The translations under genes were made by a program, and so were the position numbers. This document shows, in pieces, positions 8,526 to 15,867 of a stretch of DNA of 51,284 nt. Source of the DNA: WSZY01 sp964559845. GTDB lineage: Bacteria; Pseudomonadota; Zetaproteobacteria; Mariprofundales; Mariprofundaceae. The stretch is taken from assembly GCA_964559845.1 (NCBI GenBank), contig CAZLJF010000010.1, positions 1-51,284 on the forward strand, read 5' to 3'. Each line of letters starts with the position of its first letter. Position 1 is the first letter of the stretch. Below the pieces are notes generated by a model. It was given only the letters and a program-made list of their open reading frames with translations, did not search any database and was not told where the DNA came from.

Positions 8526-8598
8526 ACGTTTGTCGCTGCCTGCTTGTTATGAAACAAACGGGCAATGACAAACGTGGGAGTTCCTCGGAACTCCCACG
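8526..8598 (-). terminator. Overlapping hairpins in the gap-pgk spacer
   Basis: A perfect 11-bp stem (8573-8583 with 8588-8598, CTCG loop) lies 9 nt after the gap stop. A second stem (acgtttgtc 8526-8534 with gacaaacgt 8567-8575, with further internal pairing) shares three bases with it, so the two cannot both form fully. The T-run after the first stem is weak (TTTGTC). It may attenuate or protect transcripts between gap and pgk rather than stop them fully. Confidence 0.6.
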
Positions 8599-8606
8599 AT
8601 ATTTTC

Positions 8607-9611
8607 TCAGTTGGCAGCCACGTGACGAACGAAGCGCATCATGTTGCAGGTATAACCATATTCATTGTCATACCATGCAACCAGCTTGACGAAGGTGCCA
8701 TCGAGCGCGATGCCGGCACCGGCATCGAAGATCGATGAGTAGCCGCAGCCACGGAAGTCGGTGGAAACCACTTTTTCGTTGGTATAGCCCAGCGTGTCGC
8801 CGATGCCAGGAGTTTCGGAAGCCTCTTTGACTGCTGCACAGATATCATCGTAAGAAGCATCACTGTTCAGCTCAACGGTCAGGTCAACTACGGATACGTC
8901 AGAGGTTGGTACACGGAACGCCATACCGGTCAGTTTGCCGTTCAGTTCAGGCAGCACCACGCCGACCGCTTTGGCAGCGCCGGTAGAGGAGGGGATGATG
9001 TTTTCCAGAATGCCACGGCCACCGCGCCAGTCCTTGTTGGACGGGCCATCAACCGTCTTCTGGGTTGCTGTTGCCGCATGAACAGTGGTCATCAGGCCAC
9101 GTTTGATGCCGAACTTGTCGTTGATCACCTTGGCCAGCGGCGCCAGGCAGTTGGTGGTGCAGGAGGCAGCAGAAACAATGGCCTGACCGGCGTACTCTTC
9201 ATGGTTGACACCATAGACGAACATTGGCGTGCCATCCTTGGATGGTGCCGACTGTACTACTTTCCTGGCACCTGCATCGATATGCGCCTGGCAGCTCTCT
9301 TCAGTCAGGAAGAAGCCGGTGCATTCGAGTACAATATCAACATCAACTTCATCCCATTTCAGGTTTGCAGGATCACGCTCTGCAGTCAGGCGAATGGTCT
9401 TTCCATTTACAACCAGATTGTTGCCATCGACAGCTACGTCGCCATCGAACAGGCCGTGTACGGAGTCATGTTTCAGCATGTATGCCAGGTAATCAGCATC
9501 CAGCAGGTCGTTGATGGCAACAACCTCCATGTCCGTGAACTCTTTGGCTACAGCGCGGAACGCCATACGGCCAATACGGCCAAATCCGTTAATACCAACT
9601 TTAATTGTCAT
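8607..9611 (-). CDS. gap: Glyceraldehyde-3-phosphate dehydrogenase, NAD-type
   Basis: A 334-residue enzyme. The Rossmann start is VGINGFGRIGR and the catalytic Cys151 is in SAASCTTNCLAP. An Asp at position 35 (VVAINDL) favours NAD over NADP by comparison with known families, which is notable for a Calvin-cycle setting where NADP enzymes also occur. It interconverts glyceraldehyde-3-phosphate and 1,3-bisphosphoglycerate. It lies 27 nt after tkt and before pgk on the same strand. Confidence 0.96.
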   Translation of the reverse strand: MTIKVGINGFGRIGRMAFRAVAKEFTDMEVVAINDLLDADYLAYMLKHDSVHGLFDGDVAVDGNNLVVNGKTIRLTAERDPANLKWDEVDVDIVLECTGFFLTEESCQAHIDAGARKVVQSAPSKDGTPMFVYGVNHEEYAGQAIVSAASCTTNCLAPLAKVINDKFGIKRGLMTTVHAATATQKTVDGPSNKDWRGGRGILENIIPSSTGAAKAVGVVLPELNGKLTGMAFRVPTSDVSVVDLTVELNSDASYDDICAAVKEASETPGIGDTLGYTNEKVVSTDFRGCGYSSIFDAGAGIALDGTFVKLVAWYDNEYGYTCNMMRFVRHVAAN

Positions 9612-9638
9612 ATTTTTTCTCCTCTCCGGGTTATTATT

Positions 9639-11630
9639 TTATTGAGCTACTTCGTTGACTGCTGCGACAACCGCCTCGGTCGTGATGCCAAACTCCTTGA
9701 ACAACAGGTCAGCCGGAGCTGACTCACCGAAGGTATCGATGCCGATTACCTTGCCGTTCAGGCCGACATATTTGGTCCAGTAGCTGGTGACACCTGCTTC
9801 TACGGCAACACGTGCGGTTACCGATGATGGCAGGACAGACTCTTTATAGGCTGCGTCCTGTGCATCAAACGCTTCGCAGCATGGCATGGAGATGACACGA
9901 ATCTTCCTGTTCGAGAGTTCTGCCTGTGCGGCCAGAGCCAGTTGAACCTCGGAACCGGTGGCGATAATAATCACTTCCGGTGTGCCATCGCAGTCGCTCA
10001 GGATATAACCGCCTTTGGCGATATTGGCCACCTGCTCGTCTGTATAATCATTGCATGGCAGTCCCTGACGGGTAAAAACCAGAGAACTTGGGCCTTCTGT
10101 GCGTTCAATGGCTGTTTTCCATGCCACTGCGGATTCAACCGCATCACATGGACGCCATGTGCGCATGTTGGGGATCACACGCATGCTTGCAATCTGCTCA
10201 ACAGGCTGATGAGTCGGGCCATCTTCACCCAGACCGATGGAGTCATGCGTATATACAAACACGGTCTGAACCTTCATCAGCGCGGCCATGCGCAGTGCGT
10301 TGCGTGCATACTCCATGAACATCAGGAAGGTCGCACCGAAAGGAATCGCGCCACCGTGCAGGGCGATACCGTTCATTGCCGCAGACATGCCGAATTCACG
10401 TACGCCCCAATGTACATAGTTACCGGCAGGGGTCTCTTTGGAGAATGCCTCTGCACCTGGCCACTTGGTGTTGTTGGAGGGTGCCAGGTCAGCAGAGCCG
10501 CCAACAATTTCAGGCAGCACGCCGGCAATCTTGGCAATGGTTTTGCCCGAGGCGACGCGTGTGGCCCAGCCCGGTTTCTCTTCACGCAGCTCGTTAATCC
10601 AGCCGTTCATGGTGGATTCCCAGTCGGCAGGCAACTCGCCATTCATGCGGCGCTCAAATTCAGCGGCCAGTTCGGGATATTCGGTACGGTAGGCTTCAAA
10701 GCGTGCGTTCCAGTCGGATTCGGCAGCAGCACCGCTCTCTTTTGCGGACCAGCCGGCATAAACATCTTCAGGAATCTCAAATGGCTCGTATTCCCAACCC
10801 AGTTCCTTGCGAACCAGTGCAATCTCTTCATGGCCCAGTGCTGCACCATGGCAGTCATGCGAGCCGGCCATGTTTGGCGAACCGAAACCGATAATGGTCT
10901 TGCAGCAGATCAAGGTTGGTTTGCCGGTCTCCGCCCTGGCGGTTTCGATTGCCTGCTTGATCTCTTCTGCGTCGTGGCCGTCCACACCACGAATCACCTG
11001 CCAGCCATACGCTTCAAAACGGGCAGGGGTGTCATCAGTGAACCAGCCTTCAACTTCGCCATCAATGGAGATGCCGTTGTCATCCCAGAATGCGATCAGC
11101 TTGCCCAGACCCAGCGTGCCGGCCAGCGAGCATGCTTCGTGAGAAATGCCCTCCATCATGCAGCCGTCACCGAGGAATACATAGGTGTTGTGGTCAACAA
11201 TGGTGTGGCCCGGCTTGTTGAACTGAGCGGCCAGCATCGCTTCTGCAATTGCCATGCCGACACCGTTGGTGATGCCTTGTCCCAGCGGACCAGTCGTTGT
11301 TTCGACACCCGGCGCGTAGCCATATTCAGGATGGCCCGGTGTGCGGGAGTGCAGCTGACGGAACTGTTTCAGGTCTTCAATACCGAGATCGTAGCCGGTC
11401 AGGTGCAGCAGGGAGTAGATCAGCATGGAGCCGTGGCCGTTGGAGAGGATGAAGCGGTCGCGGTCGACCCATTTCGGGTTGGCCGGGTTGTGCTTCATGT
11501 AGTCATTCCACAGGACCTCGGCGATATCCGCCATACCCATCGGCGCGCCCGGGTGTCCGGAATTTGCTTTTTGAACGCCATCCATTGCGAGTGCGCGAAT
11601 GGCATTGGCCAGGTGTCTACGATTGCTCAT
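9639..11630 (-). CDS. tkt: Transketolase
   Basis: A 663-residue thiamine-diphosphate enzyme, the same length as E. coli TktA. Motifs include SGHPGAPMGMAD, the ThDP/Mg site starting GDGCMMEG, the pyrimidine-domain stretch FVYTHDSIGLGEDGPTHQP, and a C-terminal domain. It transfers two-carbon units between sugar phosphates in the Calvin and pentose phosphate pathways. A GGGGA about 10 nt before the ATG serves as ribosome-binding site. First gene of the tkt-gap-pgk-pyk-fba run. Confidence 0.96.
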   Translation of the reverse strand: MSNRRHLANAIRALAMDGVQKANSGHPGAPMGMADIAEVLWNDYMKHNPANPKWVDRDRFILSNGHGSMLIYSLLHLTGYDLGIEDLKQFRQLHSRTPGHPEYGYAPGVETTTGPLGQGITNGVGMAIAEAMLAAQFNKPGHTIVDHNTYVFLGDGCMMEGISHEACSLAGTLGLGKLIAFWDDNGISIDGEVEGWFTDDTPARFEAYGWQVIRGVDGHDAEEIKQAIETARAETGKPTLICCKTIIGFGSPNMAGSHDCHGAALGHEEIALVRKELGWEYEPFEIPEDVYAGWSAKESGAAAESDWNARFEAYRTEYPELAAEFERRMNGELPADWESTMNGWINELREEKPGWATRVASGKTIAKIAGVLPEIVGGSADLAPSNNTKWPGAEAFSKETPAGNYVHWGVREFGMSAAMNGIALHGGAIPFGATFLMFMEYARNALRMAALMKVQTVFVYTHDSIGLGEDGPTHQPVEQIASMRVIPNMRTWRPCDAVESAVAWKTAIERTEGPSSLVFTRQGLPCNDYTDEQVANIAKGGYILSDCDGTPEVIIIATGSEVQLALAAQAELSNRKIRVISMPCCEAFDAQDAAYKESVLPSSVTARVAVEAGVTSYWTKYVGLNGKVIGIDTFGESAPADLLFKEFGITTEAVVAAVNEVAQ

Positions 11631-11684
11631 GTGATTCTAATCCCCTTTTATCAATAGGTTTAATATAAAGCGATGAGGCGGAAC

Positions 11685-11715
11685 TATATAGATATATCGA
11701 ATTCTGCCTAATCAA
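11685..11715 (-). promoter_or_regulatory. Possible promoter for tkt
   Basis: TTGATT (11710-11715) lies upstream of a TATATA/TCTATA stretch (11685-11692) at 17-19 bp spacing, in an AT-rich 140-bp spacer between glpX and tkt. The -10 register is ambiguous. Confidence 0.35.
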
Positions 11716-11770
11716 TAGTTGTTATTTCTTTTATAAGTGAAACTTATGAAGTGCATTTAATTCCTAATAG

Positions 11771-12730
11771 TTAGTTATTAACATGCAGTGTGGTCTGAAC
11801 CCGGCGGATGTTTCCAACAGAGCCGGAGAGTACAACTGTATCAGTTGTCATGAAGCGGCCATCGGCATCGTTGCCAACCTTGACATGGCTGACATATGCA
11901 CCGCTGGTCAAGCCTGTTGCAATGAACATCACATCATCCGATGTCACCATCTCATCGCGTGTCAGGATGCGAGTGGTATCAATGCCCTCTTTTTTGCATA
12001 GTTCAATTTCAAAATCTTTCTGAGGGGCCATGCGACCAAACATTTCAGCGCCCATTGCACGCGCCGCACAGGCAGTGACAATGCCTTCAGGCGTGCCGCC
12101 AATACCAAACAGGGCATCAGAGCCCATGTTGAGCACAGCCTGAATCGCGCCATTTACATCACCATCCGTGGCCAGGCGAACCTTGGCGCCGCAGGCATAT
12201 ACTTCCTGAATCAACTCATGGTGACGGGGCTTGTCGAGAATAAACACACGAATCTCTCTGATATCCTTGCCAAGAGCTCCGGCAAGCTGATGCAGACGAT
12301 CTGCAACCGGTGCTTCTGCATCGATTTTTCCGCGTGCAGCCTTCGGGTAGACCTGCTTGTCCATATAAAAACATGAGCCGGGGCGGTACATTGTACCTTC
12401 CGGAGCGGCAGCCAGTGTGACAATCGAACCCGGCATATCCTTGGCAAACAGGTTGGTGCCCTCAATCGGATCGACAGCAATATCGACGCCAATACCTTCG
12501 CCGGTTCCCACCTTTTCGCCATCGTAAAGGGCAGGTGCTTCATCTTTGGCCCCTTCACCAATGACAATCACACCCTTCATCTTCACCCGGTTAATGCGTT
12601 TGCGCATGGCGTCTACAGCCAGTCCATCACCTTCATCTTTCTGCCCTGAGCCGACAAACGGCGCACAGGCGCGAGCTGCGGCCTCGCAGACTTCAACAAG
12701 GTCAATCTTCAGATCAGCAACGGTGGACAT
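11771..12730 (-). CDS. glpX: Class II fructose-1,6-bisphosphatase (GlpX type)
   Basis: A 319-residue phosphatase of the GlpX family. Metal and substrate motifs are VIGEGAKDEAP, IAVDPIEGTNL and GIGGTPEG. It removes the 1-phosphate from fructose-1,6-bisphosphate; some relatives in autotrophs also act on sedoheptulose-1,7-bisphosphate. I use the ATG at 12730, where GGGAGGG lies 6 nt upstream and the protein begins MSTVADLK. A longer reading from 12778 adds 16 residues without a ribosome-binding site. It lies just upstream of the tkt run on the same strand. Confidence 0.92.
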   Translation of the reverse strand: MSTVADLKIDLVEVCEAAARACAPFVGSGQKDEGDGLAVDAMRKRINRVKMKGVIVIGEGAKDEAPALYDGEKVGTGEGIGVDIAVDPIEGTNLFAKDMPGSIVTLAAAPEGTMYRPGSCFYMDKQVYPKAARGKIDAEAPVADRLHQLAGALGKDIREIRVFILDKPRHHELIQEVYACGAKVRLATDGDVNGAIQAVLNMGSDALFGIGGTPEGIVTACAARAMGAEMFGRMAPQKDFEIELCKKEGIDTTRILTRDEMVTSDDVMFIATGLTSGAYVSHVKVGNDADGRFMTTDTVVLSGSVGNIRRVQTTLHVNN

Positions 12731-12911
12731 GCATATCCCTCCCAGGATTGTTTTATTAAGATGTAAACGGCCTGACAACAGGGTTATCAGTTATTCAGGG
12801 CGGCGCATGTTAGCCGATTCCACTGTGAAAAGCGACCCTGCGGAAATGTATGGTATTTGCAGATGTCACTATTGAAACAAATCAATCACAGGGAGGAGAA
12901 ATCCATATGTG

Positions 12912-13703
12912 TCAGACGCCCTGAAGAGCGGTGAGTAGCTGGTGGTGTATCTTTTCATGGGATGCGGCGATAATGGCGCTGCTCAGTTGACAGGTATGGA
13001 ACGGGTGCCTGTCTTCAAAATCGGTTACAATACATCCGGCCTCCTGCGCCAGTAGTGAACCAGCCGAGTAGTCCCAAATTTTTTCACCGCCATGAATAAT
13101 GAAATGGGCGCGGCCTGCTGCCAGCCAGGCCCACTCCAGTGCACAGCTGCCGATATTCCGCTGGCTTCGGAACAGTTTTTGGGTGGCAAGCATGGCTGCC
13201 GTCTCCCTGTTGAGTCTCTTAAAGTCGATAAAACCGATAGCATCAGCAAGAAGCGGTTGTGGTGAGGCGTGAACGGGCCTGCCGTTCAGAAAGGCTCCGC
13301 CTCCGTTGCTTGCCGTGAATGTTTCATCAAGGAGAGGATCATGGATGCATGCAAACACAGGTTTGCCATCTTCGATAAGAGCGAGGGAAGAGGCAAAATG
13401 GGGCAGGGGTATGGTAAAGTTGCTGGTACCATCGAGTGGATCAACACACCAGAACCGGCCACCGCCATTCAGGCACTCAAGCTGCTCCTCAGAAGTCATC
13501 TCCTCGCCGAGGAAGCCGATATCGGGATAGTGTTCGGATAATTTCGCTTGCAGGTATTGTTGCGTCTTCAGATCGGTTGCCGTAACAATCGAGCCATCTT
13601 CCTTGATCTGTTTGGCCGAGGCCTGCGCCTGATAGGCAGGCATGATCAACTGTTTGCCGGCCTGCTCCAGTATTGCTGTTACAGATGTCGAATAGTCGGA
13701 CAT
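12912..13703 (-). CDS. Inositol monophosphatase family phosphatase
   Basis: A 263-residue protein of the IMPase/CysQ/FBPase fold. Visible motifs are GEEMTSEEQ (metal Glu-Glu), CVDPLDGTSNF (the DPLDGT signature) and IWDYSAGSLLAQEAG (C-terminal metal Asp). Substrates in the family include inositol-1-phosphate, 3'-phosphoadenosine 5'-phosphate and fructose-1,6-bisphosphate. Next to glpX and a PPi-PFK a sugar-phosphate role is tempting but not shown. The start at 13703 has AAGAGG 6 nt upstream. It is divergent from the PFK gene. Confidence 0.85.
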   Translation of the reverse strand: MSDYSTSVTAILEQAGKQLIMPAYQAQASAKQIKEDGSIVTATDLKTQQYLQAKLSEHYPDIGFLGEEMTSEEQLECLNGGGRFWCVDPLDGTSNFTIPLPHFASSLALIEDGKPVFACIHDPLLDETFTASNGGGAFLNGRPVHASPQPLLADAIGFIDFKRLNRETAAMLATQKLFRSQRNIGSCALEWAWLAAGRAHFIIHGGEKIWDYSAGSLLAQEAGCIVTDFEDRHPFHTCQLSSAIIAASHEKIHHQLLTALQGV

Positions 13704-13743
13704 AAAAAACCTCTTGTTTCTGCTCATCATCTTTCAATTGTCG

Positions 13744-13772
13744 TTATGCTTGCCATACTGTTCTGCTATGAT
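13744..13772 (+). promoter_or_regulatory. Possible extended -10 promoter for the PPi-PFK gene
   Basis: TGCTATGAT (TATGAT at 13767-13772) is an extended -10 match. The -35 position (13744-13749, TTATGC) is weak. It lies in the 121-bp divergent spacer between the phosphatase and PFK genes. Confidence 0.4.
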
Positions 13773-13824
13773 AGCGGTTCATTACGAGCCGGTTCCAAGA
13801 CTCCAAACTACACGGGAGGCAGAC

Positions 13825-15000
13825 ATGCTCAAAGGTAAAATGGTCATCGGGCAATCCGGAGGCCCGACTGCGGTAATTAACCAGTCGCTGGCTGGTGCTG
13901 TTCTGGCAGCGCGCCGGCAGGATGCGATCACCGGTATTCTCGGTGCCAGGCATGGCATCCGGGGCATTATGGATGAAAACTTTGTCGATTTGACTACTCA
14001 GAGTAATGAGCAGCTTGAGCTGGTGGCGGCTACACCGGCAGCGGCATTGGGTTCGGTTCGTCTGAAGCCTGGTCGTGAGGAATGTGAAAAGGTGTTTGAT
14101 GTTTTCCGTAAACACGATGTACGCTATTTCTTTTATATTGGTGGCAATGATTCAGCAGAAACGGCGCATATTATCGCCGAGATGGCTGAAGAGGCGAAGT
14201 ATGATTTTTGCACAGTCCATATTCCCAAAACAATTGATAATGACCTGAAAGTTACCGATCACTGTCCCGGTTTTGCATCGGCAGCCAGGTTTGTGGCATT
14301 GGCATTCATGGGCGATGATCGCGATAACAGGGCTCTGGCCGGTGTCAAAATCAATGTTGTGATGGGGCGCCATGCGGGGTTCCTGACAGCAGCATCTGCC
14401 CTGGCGCGTCAGGGTGATGGTGACGGGCCACATCTGATCTACCTGCCGGAGCGTCTGTTTGATGCTGAAACATTCAAGCAGGATGTGCAGGATACCATGG
14501 CCAGGTATGGCCGTTGTGTGGTGGCTGTGTCGGAAGGGATTGCCGATCGGGATGGCAATCCGATTGCCTCATCAGGTGAGCGTGATTCACACGGCAATAT
14601 CCAGCTTTCGGGAACAGGCGCATTGGGAGACAGGTTGGCGGCGATGGCCAAAGAGGCGCTGGGGCAGGGTGCGCGCGTGCGTGCGGATACGTTTGGCTAT
14701 CTGCAGCGCAGTTTTCCGACGATTATCTCCGCAGTTGACGCAGGCGAGGCACGTGAAGTGGGTGACTATGCTGTGCACCATGCTGTTTCAACTGCTGAGG
14801 CAGGCTCGGTTGCAATTCGCAGGCTTTCAGGCTCTCCATATGCAAGTGAATGCTTCATCACCCCCCTCTCAACCGTGGCGCGTGAAGCCACCAAAATGAA
14901 GGATGAGTATATCCATGAGACCGGCAATGATGTAACGCAGGCGTGGCTTGATTATGTTACCCCGCTGGTGGGCGAATTGCCGAAGATGGGAAGTCTGTAA
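13825..15000 (+). CDS. pfp: Pyrophosphate-dependent 6-phosphofructokinase
   Basis: A 391-residue PFKA-fold enzyme. It starts GKMVIGQSGGPTAVINQS, has GGNDSAET at residues 106-113 and PKTIDND at 134-140. The Lys135 in that motif, in place of the Gly of ATP-PFKs, is the recognised marker of PPi use. The reaction is reversible, and in autotrophs such enzymes can dephosphorylate fructose- and sedoheptulose-bisphosphate while recovering PPi. Start chosen at 13825, where GGGAGG lies 5 nt upstream; an upstream ATG at 13714 would add an unrelated hydrophobic stretch. Confidence 0.92.
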   Translation: MLKGKMVIGQSGGPTAVINQSLAGAVLAARRQDAITGILGARHGIRGIMDENFVDLTTQSNEQLELVAATPAAALGSVRLKPGREECEKVFDVFRKHDVRYFFYIGGNDSAETAHIIAEMAEEAKYDFCTVHIPKTIDNDLKVTDHCPGFASAARFVALAFMGDDRDNRALAGVKINVVMGRHAGFLTAASALARQGDGDGPHLIYLPERLFDAETFKQDVQDTMARYGRCVVAVSEGIADRDGNPIASSGERDSHGNIQLSGTGALGDRLAAMAKEALGQGARVRADTFGYLQRSFPTIISAVDAGEAREVGDYAVHHAVSTAEAGSVAIRRLSGSPYASECFITPLSTVAREATKMKDEYIHETGNDVTQAWLDYVTPLVGELPKMGSL

Positions 15001-15035
15001 TCTTGGGGGGCTGTTAATACTCATTTATGAGCGCG

Positions 15036-15055
15036 TGTGAAATGGCCATTTCACA
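15036..15055. promoter_or_regulatory. Perfect 20-bp palindrome upstream of the chalcone-isomerase-like gene
   Basis: TGTGAAATGGCCATTTCACA is perfectly self-complementary. It lies 36 bp after the pfp stop and 57 bp before the next start codon. It has TGTGA and TCACA arms like a CRP site but with ten bases between them, not six. There is no U-run, so a terminator role is unlikely; an operator is inferred. Confidence 0.5.
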
Positions 15056-15112
15056 TCTCTTTTCCAGGTCTGCTATATTAAAAATCAGACATATTGGTAT
15101 AAGGAGCGAGTG

Positions 15113-15676
15113 ATGAAATACGGGCTCATAATGTTTTTTGGCATGTTGTTTATTCATCCGGCATGGGCGGTCGAGATTGAGGGTGTTTCTGTACCGGAGA
15201 GGGTGAATGTGGCCGGTAAAGTGTTGCAGCTCAATGGTGCAGGCGTTCGAACCAAGCTGTTTTTCGATATCTATGTGGGAGCGCTCTATCTTTCCGAGCG
15301 CGCAACATCTGCCCGGGAGGCTATTGATGCCAAAGGGCCGAAACGTATCAGCATGTCTTTTCTTTATGCAGAGGTCAGCAGTAAGAAGCTGGTGAAGGGT
15401 TGGAATGAAGCCTTTAAGAAGAACCAGTCCAAAGAGATGATGGCAATACTGAAGGAGCGGCTGGATCGGTTTAACAGCCTTTTTGTGACTGCTCAGAAAG
15501 GGGATCTGTTCACGTTCGATTTTCTGGAAGATGGCAGCACGGTTGTCACACTTAAGGGCAAGCGGGCAGGGGTGATTCCGGGAATTGATTTCCAGCGCGC
15601 TCTGCTGGAGGTGTGGCTGGGTAAAAAGCCGGCTGATAAAGGATTGAAAAAAGCGATGCTGAAAGGCTTGGGTTGA
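15113..15676 (+). CDS. Secreted chalcone-isomerase-like protein
   Basis: A 187-residue protein with an N-terminal signal peptide (a hydrophobic run ending FIHPAWA, likely cleavage after residue 19). The mature part matches bacterial chalcone-isomerase-like proteins: VEIEGVSVPERV, LNGAGVRTKLFFDIYVGALYL and the C-terminal ALLEVWLGKKPAD. In bacteria these periplasmic proteins have no established flavonoid role and may bind fatty acids or other small ligands. AAGGAG is 6 nt before the ATG at 15113, preferred over the GTG directly before it. Probably a single-gene unit. Confidence 0.8.
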   Translation: MKYGLIMFFGMLFIHPAWAVEIEGVSVPERVNVAGKVLQLNGAGVRTKLFFDIYVGALYLSERATSAREAIDAKGPKRISMSFLYAEVSSKKLVKGWNEAFKKNQSKEMMAILKERLDRFNSLFVTAQKGDLFTFDFLEDGSTVVTLKGKRAGVIPGIDFQRALLEVWLGKKPADKGLKKAMLKGLG

Positions 15677-15867
15677 TCTGATTGACTGTTTTTCATCAGC
15701 AACAGTTTCCGGTTTCCCGCCTCGTTTGCAGGGAGGGGGGAGGATTCCACTTTTCCCGGTTACCATGCAGCTATACTGCTGCCAATCCTTGGTAATACGC
15801 CTGATCCGGCGAACGCCTAAAACAGAGGTGTTTGACCATGGTAGCGGATAAAGGAGCGGTCATTCAT
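15677..15867. other. Noncoding spacer between convergent genes
   Basis: No gene was seen in this 191-bp gap between the chalcone-isomerase-like and maeB stop codons. It contains one compound hairpin (ttacca 15760-15765 with tggtaa 15790-15795, enclosing gcagc/gctgc). No U-tract terminator is evident for either gene. Confidence 0.5.

Noticed and set aside
9942..11657. 571-codon plus-strand reading frame opposite tkt
   Set aside because: It is exactly antisense to a full-length transketolase with all motifs, and the encoded protein is rich in Cys, His and Arg with no recognisable domain. A shadow of codon bias.
13714..13824. Upstream ATG of the PFK frame as true start
   Set aside because: It lacks a ribosome-binding site, adds a hydrophobic stretch not found in PFKs, and overlaps the divergent promoter region. 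GGGAGG supports 13825.
15036..15055. Palindrome as a CRP site or as the pfp terminator
   Set aside because: The half-site spacing is ten bases, not six, and there is no U-run after it.
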